From the NCBI RefSeq assembly GCF_025698945.1, contig NZ_JAILWM010000001.1:372001-436000 (forward strand): DNA of 64,000 nt, read 5' to 3'. A program made the position numbers and the translations under genes. Numbering within the stretch: the stretch's first letter is position 1; each line of letters begins with the position of its first letter. The stretch is from Nitrosopumilus sp. GTDB taxonomy: Archaea > Thermoproteota > Nitrososphaeria > Nitrososphaerales > Nitrosopumilaceae. Shown piece by piece: positions 24,976 through 34,111 of the stretch. Below the pieces are notes generated by a model. The model ran no database searches, had not been told where the DNA came from, and was given only the letters and a program-made list of their open reading frames with translations.

Positions 24976-25533
24976 ATGAAATTAGTTATTGGAATAACGG
25001 GCAGTACAGGTGTAATTTATGGAATTAGAATGTTGGAGACATTGAAAAAATTAAACGTTGAGACTCATTTGATTATGTCTGAATGGGCTATCAAATGTAT
25101 TGCTATGGAAACTGAACATTCACTTGATTATGTAACATCACTTGCAACTACCATTTCAGATGAAAAAAATATGGCCTCTAGTGTATCTAGTGGAACTCAC
25201 AGAATTGATGGCATGATTGTAGCACCATGCAGTATGAAGACACTATCTTCAATTGCAAACGGATATGATGATACATTAATTGCAAGAGCTGCAGGTGTAA
25301 CAATAAAAGAATCTAGAAAGCTAATTTTAATGGTAAGGGAAACGCCTATGTCTGCAATTCATCTTGAAAACATGTTGAAATTATCCCGATTGGGAATTGT
25401 AATTTTACCACCCGTAACTGAATTTTATACAAAACCAAAAACTATTGATGATATTGTAAATCATGGAGTAGGAAAGTGCTTAGACCAATTCAACATAGAG
25501 CATAACTTATACCCTCGATGGGGTACTTTCTAA
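24976..25533 (+). CDS. ubiX: UbiX-type flavin prenyltransferase
   Basis: 185 aa flavoprotein. Rossmann-like start KLVIGITGSTGVIYGIRMLE, the DGMIVAPCSMKTLSSIANGY block and the RKLILMVRETPMS strand are UbiX signatures. UbiX makes prenylated FMN for UbiD-type decarboxylases; the C-terminal half shows LPPVTEFYTKPKTIDDIVNH. With mqnE/mqnD in the same window it may serve the late decarboxylation of menaquinone synthesis, but no ubiD partner is here. The next gene starts 7 bp later, probably co-transcribed. Confidence 0.85.
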   Translation: MKLVIGITGSTGVIYGIRMLETLKKLNVETHLIMSEWAIKCIAMETEHSLDYVTSLATTISDEKNMASSVSSGTHRIDGMIVAPCSMKTLSSIANGYDDTLIARAAGVTIKESRKLILMVRETPMSAIHLENMLKLSRLGIVILPPVTEFYTKPKTIDDIVNHGVGKCLDQFNIEHNLYPRWGTF

Positions 25534-25540
25534 ATCAAGT

Positions 25541-25969
25541 TTGCCAAAATTTTCATTAGAAAGAATAATTCGTGCTGATAGAGAAAAAGTGTTTGAAATA
25601 TTTTCAAATTATGATAGTTACCAGAAAAGATTCTCAGAACATTATCCATCAATTCGAGTTAGGTCTGTGCGAAACAATGTGGCTGTAGTTGAAGAACACC
25701 TGAATTTTGATAATGAAGAATTTGTAATTATGGCCAAACATGTTTCTGAGAAACCAAAACTACATGAGATTTTTATAATAGGTGGTGATGCTAAGGGAAG
25801 TTACATTAAACAACAATTTGTACAACTTGGCGAAAAAACCAAAGTCGTAGTAGATGTGGATCTAAAAATAAAAGGAAAACAAAAGATAATGTCTCTATTT
25901 AGAAAAAATAATTTTGAAGAAAATTATTCTAAGATATTGGATGATTTTGTAAAAGCCGCTGAAAACTAG
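25541..25969 (+). CDS. SRPBCC (START/Bet v1-like) family protein
   Basis: 142 aa. The typical opening LERIIRADREKVFEIFSNYD of polyketide-cyclase/SRPBCC proteins is followed by beta strands forming a hydrophobic ligand pocket and a long C-terminal helix. TTG start at 25541, 7 bp after ubiX, so probably a shared transcript. May bind a hydrophobic metabolite, perhaps a prenyl or quinone intermediate; that link rests only on the neighbour. Overlaps tatA by 4 bp (convergent). Confidence 0.7.
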   Translation: MPKFSLERIIRADREKVFEIFSNYDSYQKRFSEHYPSIRVRSVRNNVAVVEEHLNFDNEEFVIMAKHVSEKPKLHEIFIIGGDAKGSYIKQQFVQLGEKTKVVVDVDLKIKGKQKIMSLFRKNNFEENYSKILDDFVKAAEN

Positions 25970-26172
25970 TCTGATTTTAATTCTTTATCTTTAAAGTCTT
26001 TGAGTTCTTTTTCACCCTCAATTTTACCCTTTTCAAACTCACCTTTTGCTTTGCCAAAGGTTTTTGCAAGTTCTGGGATCTTTTTTGCGCCAAAAATGAA
26101 TACTACTGCAATGATTATGATGAAAATCCATTCTTGTCCTGCAATGAAATTGGCTAAACCCATTCCTAACAT
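25966..26172 (-). CDS. tatA: Twin-arginine translocase subunit TatA
   Basis: 68 aa with the TatA layout: N-terminal transmembrane helix EWIFIIIIAVVFIFGAKKIP, the FGAKKIPELAKTFGKA hinge and amphipathic helix, then a charged tail. TatA forms the pore for folded, cofactor-bearing proteins with twin-Arg signals. It is 27 bp downstream of tatC on the same strand, an operon. Confidence 0.9.
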   Translation of the reverse strand: MLGMGLANFIAGQEWIFIIIIAVVFIFGAKKIPELAKTFGKAKGEFEKGKIEGEKELKDFKDKELKSD

Positions 26173-26199
26173 TATGTATCTAATTGATTAAATTTGGAT

Positions 26200-26991
26200 T
26201 TAAATGTTCGACTTTTTGCGTTCTTTACGCTCGATGATGATCATGCCTGCAACATATAATGCAATCATAGGTCCTGCAATAAACCACATAGTTACACCAC
26301 TCCCATCAGGAGTAATTACTGCTCCAAAAATAACAATGGCAACTATTGCATACCTGATATTTTTTCTCCAAAAATCTGAATCCACCATGCCAGAAACTGA
26401 AATTGCATACATTACAAGAGGAAGCTGAAATGAAAATCCAAATGCAAGCAAAAACTGTAAAACAAATGTAACAAAATCTATTACATTCAAAAATGTAACT
26501 AGTCCTGCAGATTCTCCGTATCTATACAAAAAATCCAAAATATATGGAATGACAAAATTATATGAAAATAGACATCCTGCAATAAACAGTCCTAGAGCTG
26601 GAATTGTAATGCTTCTACTGACATTGATCTCGTTTTCTTTTAATGCTGGTTTGATAAAGCCTACAAATTCTTTAATTATGATTGGCATCCCAACCACAAT
26701 TCCGACCAATGCAGCAATGTATACTTGTGCAAAGAATGCCTGTCCTGGTGCTGTTTGAATTAATTGCACATCTTGTGGAACTAAATTTGTTTTCATGTGA
26801 TTGGTGATTTGGGCTGCAATATTGTTAAGAGGTTCTGGAGTTGGATAATAGAGAGTTATTGAATTTAGCTCAATTGATTCAAGATGTAGTGAGAGGATTA
26901 ATACTGTAATAATTCCGACTACTAAAACAATTCGTAAAATTCTTTTTCGTAATTCCTCAAGATGCTGATTGAATCCTTCCAATTCTGACAT
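26200..26991 (-). CDS. tatC: Twin-arginine translocase subunit TatC
   Basis: 263 aa with six hydrophobic segments. The N-terminal HLEELRKRILRI motif is the TatC signature for binding the twin-Arg signal; the second loop has the conserved IIKEFVGFIKPALKENE. ATG at 26991. An extended extracytoplasmic loop (about residues 38-70, PTPEPLNNIAAQITNHMK) follows helix 1. Operon with tatA. Confidence 0.93.
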   Translation of the reverse strand: MSELEGFNQHLEELRKRILRIVLVVGIITVLILSLHLESIELNSITLYYPTPEPLNNIAAQITNHMKTNLVPQDVQLIQTAPGQAFFAQVYIAALVGIVVGMPIIIKEFVGFIKPALKENEINVSRSITIPALGLFIAGCLFSYNFVIPYILDFLYRYGESAGLVTFLNVIDFVTFVLQFLLAFGFSFQLPLVMYAISVSGMVDSDFWRKNIRYAIVAIVIFGAVITPDGSGVTMWFIAGPMIALYVAGMIIIERKERKKSNI

Positions 26992-27021
26992 TGGGTATCT
27001 TTATGTTTTAAACTATATCAA

Positions 27022-27489
27022 TCAAGTGGGAATTGGCAATAGTTTTGCTTCAGGAAGTCCAGCTTCTTTTAGCTGCTCTGCACTAATGCCCTCAAATTCC
27101 AAAGAAATAATGGCTTTGGTGTTAAATTTTTCTTCCATCTCCTTTGCTAAATCTGAAATATCTTTTGCAGAGTAGATCTCTTTAGAATCTTTAAGAAATA
27201 TCCTGTCTCCTTTTTCCATCTCTTTACCATTGAATTTCCCTTGAAGAAAACTGGTAATGGAAGGGAGTTCCTTTCTATCTATGTTGTTATGAAAATAACA
27301 AATTCCTTTCACTGATTGATAATCATAGGCAGTGCCGTGTCTATACATGAAGACACCAATGAATTGGGCTGCATCATCGGGTTCTCTCACGCATTTTATT
27401 TCCCAATTAAGCAAGTTTTTCTCATCATAAGCATATCCTGCTAATTCTTCTGATGTAATCTTCCAATATCTCATTCTGCCTTTTGCCAT
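27022..27489 (-). CDS. Conserved protein of unknown function
   Basis: 155 aa from the ATG at 27489 (MAKGRMRYWKITSEELAGYA), with an AGGTGAT ribosome-binding sequence a few bases upstream; a GTG 9 nt earlier is less likely. Contains beta-rich segments (AQFIGVFMYRHGTAYDYQS, GDRIFLKDSKEIYSAKD) and a C-terminal helical part ending in LPEAKLLPIPT. No signal peptide. I do not recognise the family. Confidence 0.6.
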   Translation of the reverse strand: MAKGRMRYWKITSEELAGYAYDEKNLLNWEIKCVREPDDAAQFIGVFMYRHGTAYDYQSVKGICYFHNNIDRKELPSITSFLQGKFNGKEMEKGDRIFLKDSKEIYSAKDISDLAKEMEEKFNTKAIISLEFEGISAEQLKEAGLPEAKLLPIPT

Positions 27490-27583
27490 TATTATCACCT
27501 AAGATAATCATCTATAAATTCCAATATCAATCAAATGGTTGAATTGTTAACCTGTTTTTATAGGAAATACAGTAAATTACAAT

Positions 27584-27739
27584 ATGGGTAATAGAATCAC
27601 TGTTGTCTTGACTCCTACAAATGTTGAAAAACTTCGTGCAATTCAAGCAAAGATGATCAAGTCCTCTGAAAAATCAATTAGCTTCTCACATGTTCTGAAT
27701 TTGGTTGTAAGTGAAGGGTTAAAGAAATTTAAATCATAA
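27584..27739 (+). CDS. Ribbon-helix-helix protein
   Basis: 51 aa, ATG at 27584. MGNRITVVLTPTNVEKLRAI is a good RHH strand and first helix; FSHVLNLVVSEGLKKF is the second helix. A TATA-like tttttatagg lies 22-29 nt upstream, and the 9-mer TTGTTAACC (27544-27552), identical to one half of the bioB operator, lies just before it without a second half. Probably a dimeric DNA-binding protein. Confidence 0.65.
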   Translation: MGNRITVVLTPTNVEKLRAIQAKMIKSSEKSISFSHVLNLVVSEGLKKFKS

Positions 27740-27783
27740 AAAACAAAACAATAATTTTCATGTGTTGTCCCTATTTTTAATAC

Positions 27784-28173
27784 ATGCAAAATGATCAAAA
27801 TAATCCATTATTTCCAATTGAAATTAATGATTATCCAAAACTTTTTGATTATGTTGTAACTGCAACTGGGTTGGTATATTTTCAAACTTTGAAAAGAAAC
27901 TACATTTTAGGCAAATCTATGTCCTTAGATGAATATAACAAACTTAGATTATTGCATGTCTATTATGCAGCAGGAAATAAAAATCCAAAAGAAATCCAAC
28001 AATGGCAAGATATGTGTCTTCAACTTGAAGAGAAAGGAATCTTTGAGAAAAATATGTATCAATCAAAAGAAGATTTGAAAGAAAAATCATTGATTACTAA
28101 AAATCCAGATTATCAATCAGGTCTTTACAGAATCCATGTTGATTACATCAAAAATAAAATCAAATCAAAGTAA
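27784..28173 (+). CDS. Conserved hypothetical protein
   Basis: 129 aa soluble protein: FDYVVTATGLVYFQTLKRNY, SLDEYNKLRLLHVYYAAGNK and ITKNPDYQSGLYRIHVDYIK. Helical and charged, no membrane segment. 44 bp after the RHH gene on the same strand, possibly co-transcribed. Not recognised. Confidence 0.55.
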   Translation: MQNDQNNPLFPIEINDYPKLFDYVVTATGLVYFQTLKRNYILGKSMSLDEYNKLRLLHVYYAAGNKNPKEIQQWQDMCLQLEEKGIFEKNMYQSKEDLKEKSLITKNPDYQSGLYRIHVDYIKNKIKSK

Positions 28174-28305
28174 CTGATTCTAGGCAGGAAATCAAACAAC
28201 ACATGTCCTTAGAATCAGATACCTGCAATTAATTAAAAAATAAGTATAAAAACACAAATTTATTCGGAAGATAGATTAACCTCACTTTTAATTTGCAAAT
28301 TACTA

Positions 28306-28566
28306 ATGCCTGCCTTTGAAGTTGATGTGGTGATTGAAAATAAACCTGGTATCAGTGATCCTGAAGGTCAAACCATACTTAATGATCTTGTTCTTAAAGG
28401 AACACACAAAACCGTTTCAAAAATTAAGACTGCCAAGATGCTCAAATTCACTGTAAAAGAAAAAGATAAAAAAACTGCTCAATCAAAAATTCAAGAAATT
28501 TGTGATGAACTCAGAATTTATAATCCGATGGTAAGCAAAGTAACTTTTAGTTGTCATGAAATTTAA
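28306..28566 (+). CDS. purS: PurS, FGAM synthase small subunit
   Basis: 86 aa, standard PurS length. The typical VVIENKPGISDPEGQTILND and the C-terminal IQEICDELRIYNPMVSK are visible. PurS bridges PurL and PurQ in the three-part formylglycinamidine synthase complex of step 4 of purine synthesis. It precedes purQ by about 530 bp, with a convergent secreted-protein gene in between. TATA candidates lie upstream at tataaaaa (about 28243). Confidence 0.9.
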   Translation: MPAFEVDVVIENKPGISDPEGQTILNDLVLKGTHKTVSKIKTAKMLKFTVKEKDKKTAQSKIQEICDELRIYNPMVSKVTFSCHEI

Positions 28567-28586
28567 AATTATTAAAAATTAAGTTT

Positions 28587-28970
28587 CTAATTTCCTTTTA
28601 ATCCTATGGATTCTTTTAATTCAACACTGTGATCTTTTCCTTGAGTTGAATCACTAGTAGAACTTTCATCAGATATGTCCAACTCCTCATTAATTTCGGT
28701 CTCAGTTGTTTCAGGTTCAGAATTAAATTCTTTTTCAATAGTACCCCATCCCTTCTCTTCTAATTTCTCCGCAGTAGTGGCAGTCACACAAGCTGCATCA
28801 CCTGACATTCTAATCATTAAGGTAAGTCCACTCTTACAAATCACATCTTCTGCAGAAACTCCATTTGACATTTGTTTTCTTGGAGAATCTATCCCCTCTG
28901 AAAAAACAACCGGTGGTAAAAGTCCAATAGAGAGAATTAATGGAATCAATGCAAAAATTACCATTCGCAT
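28587..28970 (-). CDS. Secreted protein with thaumarchaeal Cys motif
   Basis: 127 aa. Signal peptide 1-24 (MRMVIFALIPLILSIGLLPP). The mature domain has VICKSGLTLMIRMSGDAACV followed by TTAEKLEEKGWG, a short two-Cys module I recall as frequent in Nitrosopumilus secreted proteins (from memory). The C-terminal third is acidic and Thr/Ser/Glu-rich, probably disordered. Lies between purS and purQ on the opposite strand. Confidence 0.65.
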   Translation of the reverse strand: MRMVIFALIPLILSIGLLPPVVFSEGIDSPRKQMSNGVSAEDVICKSGLTLMIRMSGDAACVTATTAEKLEEKGWGTIEKEFNSEPETTETEINEELDISDESSTSDSTQGKDHSVELKESIGLKGN

Positions 28971-29099
28971 GTTTTTGTGTGAAATTTACATGAATAAAAC
29001 AATGACTGTTATGATTTATTTCATAAAAGATCGCAATCTATTCCTAATATCTAATTTTTACTCGATTCAGATTAAATATTGCTGAATGTAAATGCAATT

Positions 29100-29780
29100 G
29101 TGAAGGTTGGAGTTGTAGTTTTTCCTGGAAGTAACTGCGATCGTGATATGTATCATGTACTAACAGATGTCTTTCATCTTGATGCTCAATATTTCTGGCA
29201 TGAAAAAGGCCTCCCAAAAAATATTGATGCTGTGATTTTGCCTGGTGGTTTCTCCTATGGGGACAGATTACGTGCTGGAGTAATTGCCGCTCATAGTCCT
29301 GTGATTAAGGATGTACAAAAGATGGCTGAAAAAGGAATTCCGATTTTAGGTGTTTGTAACGGATTTCAAATCCTAGTTGAAGCAGGATTACTTCCAGGTG
29401 TTTTACTAAAAAACGAGTCTCTGAACTTTATGTGTGAGTGGACAAATTTGATAGTTGAAAATAACAAGACTCCATTCACAAATCAGTTTAAACTTCATGA
29501 GAAAATCCCAATACCAATCGCAAATGGTGAGGGTCGATATTATGTAGATGATGACACTCTAAAAGAAATCAAAAAGAAAAATCAGATTGTATTTAGATAT
29601 GAAGAAGTTGTTAATGGCTCCACAAATAAAATTGCAGGTGTATGTAATGAAGATGGAAATGTTGTTGGTATGATGCCCCATCCAGAACGTGCCACAGAAT
29701 CTGAAATTAATCCAATTGATAACAAACCTTCCTCTAGAATTTTTGAATCGTTAATGGTAGAAATGGGTGTTAGAAATTGA
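29100..29780 (+). CDS. purQ: PurQ, FGAM synthase glutaminase subunit
   Basis: 226 aa from a GTG at 29100, giving the canonical start MKVGVVVFPGSNCDRDMYHV; an upstream TTG at 29079 would add 7 unsupported residues. Class I glutamine amidotransferase: nucleophile Cys in LGVCNGFQILVEAG, catalytic His/Glu in MPHPERATESE. Supplies ammonia to PurL. Overlaps purL by 4 bp. Confidence 0.93.
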   Translation: MKVGVVVFPGSNCDRDMYHVLTDVFHLDAQYFWHEKGLPKNIDAVILPGGFSYGDRLRAGVIAAHSPVIKDVQKMAEKGIPILGVCNGFQILVEAGLLPGVLLKNESLNFMCEWTNLIVENNKTPFTNQFKLHEKIPIPIANGEGRYYVDDDTLKEIKKKNQIVFRYEEVVNGSTNKIAGVCNEDGNVVGMMPHPERATESEINPIDNKPSSRIFESLMVEMGVRN

Positions 29781-31942
29781 GTTTAGAATCTCAAGAACTT
29801 GAAGAACTTAAATCCAAGATTGGAAGAAATCCTACCTCCACCGAACTACAAATTGTAGCTGCAGAATGGTCTGAGCACTGTTCTTACAAATCATCAAAAA
29901 AACACCTCAAAATGTTACCTATGAAGGGACCATTGGTAATTACTGAAAAAGGATATGATTCCGGTGTTTTGGATGTTGGTGGTGGATATGTTGTAACTGC
30001 TCATATTGAAAGTCACAACCATCCATCTGCAGTTGAGCCGTATGGTGGTGCTGCCACTGGAGTCGGTGGTGTGATTCGAGATATTTTATCTGCAGGAACT
30101 AGACCTATTGCAATTTTTGATGGATTGCGGTTTGGAAATATTGAAAAAGATCAACAAGCAAGATGGTTATTCAAAAATGCAGTAACAGGAATTGCAGACT
30201 ATGGCAATTGTTTAGGTATCCCTACCATTGGAGGAGAAGTGGAGTTTGACGAATGTTATGAAAACTATGCTCTAGTTGATGTAGCCTCAATTGGCTTTGG
30301 GAAGAAAGAGAATCTCATAAAAAATCACTCTAAGAAAGGAGATTTGGTGGTCTTGTTGGGTGGTTCCACTGGAAGAGATGGAATAGGTGGTTCTCAATTT
30401 GCTTCTGATTCATTAGAGTCTGAAGACCGTTCTGCAGTTCAAATTCCAGATCCATTCATTGAAAAATTAATCATTGAAGCAATTCTTGAGGCAAGAAATC
30501 AAAAACTGATTCATGCAATGAAGGATCTTGGCGGGGGTGGATTGTCTTGTGCTATTTCTGAGACTGCTGATGCACTAGAAATAGGAATTGAGATGGATGT
30601 TGGAAAAGTTCACACAAGAGAATCTGATATGCATCCTGACGAAATAATGGTATCTGAATCTCAAGAGAGAATGTTAATTGTTACTAGTAAAACTAAACTA
30701 AAAAAACTACAAGACATTTGCAAGAAATACCATATTGGGTGCTCTGTAATTGGTCGTGTTACATCTGATAACAAAATGCATGTAAAAAAAGGAAACAAGA
30801 CATTTGCAAATCTTCCAACTGATGTTGTTGCAAATGCAACATTGCTTGATTTACCTTCAAAAAAACCAGTTTATCTTAATTCCATTGAAAATGAAAAGAA
30901 ACTCAAACCTATTTCTGATTATTCTAAAATGATGATGAAGTTTTTAGCATCCCCCAACATTGCTAGTAAGATTTGGATTTATTCTCAGTATGATCATGAA
31001 GTTGGTATAAGGACCGTTGTAAAACCTGGAAGAGATGCAGCAGTATTAAGATTAGATAATGGAAAATTTTTATCTGCAAAAATTGATGGAAATCCTAAAC
31101 ACTGTTTTATTAATCCACGCGAAGGTGCGATTGGTTGTTTTGAAGAGGCATGTCGAAATGTTGTTTGTACAGGAGCAAAACCAATTGGAATGCTAGATCA
31201 CCTTCAATTTGGGAACCCAAAAGATCCTGAAATATTTTGGACATTTTTAGAATCCCTAAAAGGCTTGACTGATTTTGCAAAATTCTTCAAGATTCCATGC
31301 GTTGGCGGTAAAGTTAGTCTTTACAACGAAACCCCGAAGGGACCAATAAAACCAACTCCTGTAATTGGTGTGTTGGGATTAATTGAAAAAAAACCGTTAA
31401 TCACTCAAAAAATCTCAGATGGTGATATCCTTGTAATTGTTGGTCGCACCAAAGATGAAATGGGTGGTTCAGAATATTTTGAATATGTTCACAAATTTGT
31501 TGGCGGTAAATGCCCTGTTGTAAATTTTGATGAATCAAAGAAGAACATGGAATCTGTATTGGAAATTATTGAGAATCAACTTGTAAAATCTGCTCATGAT
31601 TGCTCAAAAGGTGGATTGGCTGTAGCCATATCGGAGTTATGTATGACAAATAATGTAGGTTGTAAAACTTTACTTGAAAAAATTCCAAGTGATAAATTAT
31701 CTGTTGACAGAATTTTGTTTTCTGAGAGCCATTCCAGATATTTGCTAGTAGTAGAAAAGAAAAATCTAAAAGAATTAGAAAAAATCCTTCAAAAACACAA
31801 GACTGTTTTTGCAAATATTGGCAAATTTGGAGGAACTAAAATTGAATTTATACATGATACAAAACCCATAGTAGATCTAAGAGTTGATAAAGCGCAAAAA
31901 ACTTGGTTAAATTCGTTAAGGGATTTGGTTCTTCATGGTTAA
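29777..31942 (+). CDS. purL: PurL, FGAM synthase large subunit
   Basis: 721 aa, the short PurL form that needs PurS and PurQ. N-terminal EWSEHCSYKSSKKHLK, the GYVVTAHIESHNHPSAVEP substrate loop and the AMKDLGGGGLSC segment are diagnostic; a second half with DCSKGGLAVAISELC repeats the fold. ATP-dependent amidation of FGAR. TTG start at 29777 overlapping purQ; its end overlaps purF by 8 bp, indicating translational coupling. Confidence 0.95.
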   Translation: MSLESQELEELKSKIGRNPTSTELQIVAAEWSEHCSYKSSKKHLKMLPMKGPLVITEKGYDSGVLDVGGGYVVTAHIESHNHPSAVEPYGGAATGVGGVIRDILSAGTRPIAIFDGLRFGNIEKDQQARWLFKNAVTGIADYGNCLGIPTIGGEVEFDECYENYALVDVASIGFGKKENLIKNHSKKGDLVVLLGGSTGRDGIGGSQFASDSLESEDRSAVQIPDPFIEKLIIEAILEARNQKLIHAMKDLGGGGLSCAISETADALEIGIEMDVGKVHTRESDMHPDEIMVSESQERMLIVTSKTKLKKLQDICKKYHIGCSVIGRVTSDNKMHVKKGNKTFANLPTDVVANATLLDLPSKKPVYLNSIENEKKLKPISDYSKMMMKFLASPNIASKIWIYSQYDHEVGIRTVVKPGRDAAVLRLDNGKFLSAKIDGNPKHCFINPREGAIGCFEEACRNVVCTGAKPIGMLDHLQFGNPKDPEIFWTFLESLKGLTDFAKFFKIPCVGGKVSLYNETPKGPIKPTPVIGVLGLIEKKPLITQKISDGDILVIVGRTKDEMGGSEYFEYVHKFVGGKCPVVNFDESKKNMESVLEIIENQLVKSAHDCSKGGLAVAISELCMTNNVGCKTLLEKIPSDKLSVDRILFSESHSRYLLVVEKKNLKELEKILQKHKTVFANIGKFGGTKIEFIHDTKPIVDLRVDKAQKTWLNSLRDLVLHG

Positions 31943-33368
31943 GGAAAATTGTGGTGTAGTTGGAATTTTTAGTCTTAGTGGAACCAATGTCGTTCCAATG
32001 GCAATTGATGCACTAAGAGCACTTCAACATAGGGGACAAGAAGCTTGGGGCATTGCCATTCCAAATAAAACTCCCCTAAAGCGATTAGGTCTTGTTTCAT
32101 CTGCCTCATCCGAATTCAAAGCAATCTCTGAGGAATATGCGTCTCCTGCAGTAATTGGGCATGTAAGATATTCAACAATGGGCCGTAGTTCACTTGAGAA
32201 TGCACAGCCTCTAAAGGTAAAAGATCTTTGTATTGCACACAATGGAACAATTGCTAATGTTCAAGAATTATCCAATCTAGTTGGAGGCTGCTCTTTTACT
32301 CCACAAAACGCAAGTGATACTTTAGTTGCGGCTCAAAGACTTGTTTCATTAATTTCTGAAAACGGCCAGATGGGAAAAGCATTATCGATTTTAAAAAATG
32401 AGATGGTTGGCTCTTATTGTTTTACATTTATCTCTGATGATAATTCTGTTTACGCCGCACGTGATCCAAAAGGATTCCGTCCAATGGTTTTAGGTCACAA
32501 AGAATCTGATAATACATACATAGTTGCATCTGAATCATCTGCAGTTTCTGCAGTTGGTGCTAAATTACAGCGCAATGTTAACCCTGGAGAGTTGATCAAA
32601 CTAAGTCAAAAAGGATTAGAGACTGAAATGTTCTCTAATGACACAAAACGAGCACATTGTTCATTTGAGTTTACTTACTTTGCTCACCCATCAAGTAACA
32701 TGGAGGGCACAAACATCTATGTTGCAAGAAAAAACATTGGCAGATTCTTAGCAAAGAAATTTCCAATAAAAGATGCAGATTTGGTAATCCCTGTTCCTGA
32801 TTCCGCTAGGCCTGCAGCATTGGGATATGCCCAAGAACTAGGTGTCTCTTTTGATGAGGGATTACTAAAAGATAGATACAGCAAGAAAGGCCCACTGCGC
32901 AGTTTTATTGAACCTCACCAATCAGATAGAATTGAAATTAACAGATGGATAATTCCAATTAGAGAAATAATTGATGGCAAACATGTTGTAGTGATTGATG
33001 ATAGTCTTGTAAGGGGAACTAGCTCAAAGGCAATCATTAAGGCACTTCGCAGGGCAGGTGCTAGAAAAATTAGTATGGTGATTACATATCCTCCTATAAA
33101 ATTCCCGTGCTATGCTGGAATAGACTTTCCTTCTCAAGAAGAACTTGCAACATTTTCAAATGGTAAGGAAATGAATCAAGATGAGATCACTGAAATGGTA
33201 AGACAAAGTATTGGTGCTGACTTTTTAGGATACAATGATGCTGAAAATCTAGCCGCAGCTGTGGGGATTCCAAAGGACTCAATGTGTTTTACATGTTCTA
33301 CTGGAAACTATGAATCATTAGGAATTACCCCTGAATTTAGAAGTAGAGAAGAGATGAAGGGTGAATAA
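31935..33368 (+). CDS. purF: PurF, amidophosphoribosyltransferase
   Basis: 477 aa. The N-terminal nucleophile Cys is at position 6 (MVKENCGVVGIF), so a five-residue propeptide must be removed. Glutaminase domain with LQHRGQEAWGIA; phosphoribosyltransferase domain with the PRPP loop VVVIDDSLVRGTSS. Near the C-terminus MCFTCSTGNYES and an earlier FPCYAG are Cys sites as in the [4Fe-4S] form. First committed step of purine synthesis. Overlaps purL and is followed by a 1-nt-spaced small gene. Confidence 0.95.
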   Translation: MVKENCGVVGIFSLSGTNVVPMAIDALRALQHRGQEAWGIAIPNKTPLKRLGLVSSASSEFKAISEEYASPAVIGHVRYSTMGRSSLENAQPLKVKDLCIAHNGTIANVQELSNLVGGCSFTPQNASDTLVAAQRLVSLISENGQMGKALSILKNEMVGSYCFTFISDDNSVYAARDPKGFRPMVLGHKESDNTYIVASESSAVSAVGAKLQRNVNPGELIKLSQKGLETEMFSNDTKRAHCSFEFTYFAHPSSNMEGTNIYVARKNIGRFLAKKFPIKDADLVIPVPDSARPAALGYAQELGVSFDEGLLKDRYSKKGPLRSFIEPHQSDRIEINRWIIPIREIIDGKHVVVIDDSLVRGTSSKAIIKALRRAGARKISMVITYPPIKFPCYAGIDFPSQEELATFSNGKEMNQDEITEMVRQSIGADFLGYNDAENLAAAVGIPKDSMCFTCSTGNYESLGITPEFRSREEMKGE

Positions 33369-33614
33369 ATGGAAACCTCATATGTTCTTGTAAAAAGTGA
33401 GATGGCTCATGAGATGGAGGTTATGAAGGAATTACTTCAATTGGATCTTGTCAAAGAAGCAAAGGGAACCTTTGGTGTTTATGATATTTTTGTTAAAATT
33501 GAAGCAAACACTTCTGAGGAAATTGAGAATGTAATTACAAAACACATCAGAAAAATCCCTCATGTTCTTTCAACTACTACTCTCTCAGTAATCCCTGAAC
33601 AAGATGGTAAATAA
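33369..33614 (+). CDS. Stand-alone Lrp/AsnC ligand-binding (RAM) domain protein
   Basis: 81 aa: METSYVLVKSEMAHEMEVMK then AKGTFGVYDIFVKIEANTSE and a final strand HVLSTTTLSVIPEQ. This is the alpha/beta RAM domain of Lrp regulators without the HTH. It begins immediately after the purF stop codon, so is probably made with the purine enzymes; it could sense an amino acid or purine intermediate. Ligand unknown. Confidence 0.8.
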   Translation: METSYVLVKSEMAHEMEVMKELLQLDLVKEAKGTFGVYDIFVKIEANTSEEIENVITKHIRKIPHVLSTTTLSVIPEQDGK

Positions 33615-33676
33615 TTAAAAACTGCATCAGACCAAATTAGGGTTTTTTTATATATGCAATGCAAAACTTGAACAAT

Positions 33677-33958
33677 ATGAGGGCAATTTGGAATGGGGTG
33701 GTCATTGCTGAAAGTAATGATACAATTGTAGTTGAAGGAAATCATTATTTTCCATTTGAATCAATAAAAAAAGAGTATTTCCAGAAGACAGACATGACCT
33801 CCTTTTGTGGATGGAAAGGAATGGCTAATTATTATTCAGTTTCTGTTAATGGGAAGACCAACAAAGATTGTGCTTGGTATTACGCTGAACCAAATGATGC
33901 CGCCTCGAAAATTAAGGGAATGGTGGCATTTTGGAATGGTGTTGAGGTTAAAGAATAA
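33677..33958 (+). CDS. DUF427 family protein
   Basis: 93 aa from the ATG at 33677 (MRAIWNGVVIAESNDT). A tttatatat TATA box at about 33647-33655 predicts a transcript starting near this ATG, so the two earlier in-frame/out-of-frame ATGs are unlikely. DUF427 features: FPFESIKKEYFQ, the FCGWKGMANYYSV segment and CAWYYAEP. Small beta-barrel proteins of unknown role. Confidence 0.8.
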   Translation: MRAIWNGVVIAESNDTIVVEGNHYFPFESIKKEYFQKTDMTSFCGWKGMANYYSVSVNGKTNKDCAWYYAEPNDAASKIKGMVAFWNGVEVKE

Positions 33959-33959
33959 G

Positions 33960-34052
33960 TTATTTTTTAAATAAAATCCAGAGCCTACTGCCAACAAAGA
34001 TTCCTACTGCAGCAATTATCAAAGCTGGCACAATTAAGAATCCTTCATCCAT
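33960..34052 (-). CDS. Tiny single-pass membrane protein
   Basis: 30 aa, ATG at 34052: MDEGFLIVPALIIAAVGIFV followed by GSRLWILFKK, one membrane helix with a basic end (positive-inside). Its stop adjoins the end of the convergent DUF427 gene. Similar mini-proteins occur elsewhere in the window (24800, 49892, 52096, 55346). Confidence 0.45.
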   Translation of the reverse strand: MDEGFLIVPALIIAAVGIFVGSRLWILFKK

Positions 34053-34111
34053 GAATCGTTATATGTTTTATAAAATTAATAGTTTCAAAAAAAGTTCTTA
34101 AATTAAAACAG

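Noticed and set aside
27544-27552. TTGTTAACC before the RHH gene at 27584, identical to half of the BirA box
   Set aside because: The second half is missing at the required 14-nt spacing, so not called as an operator.
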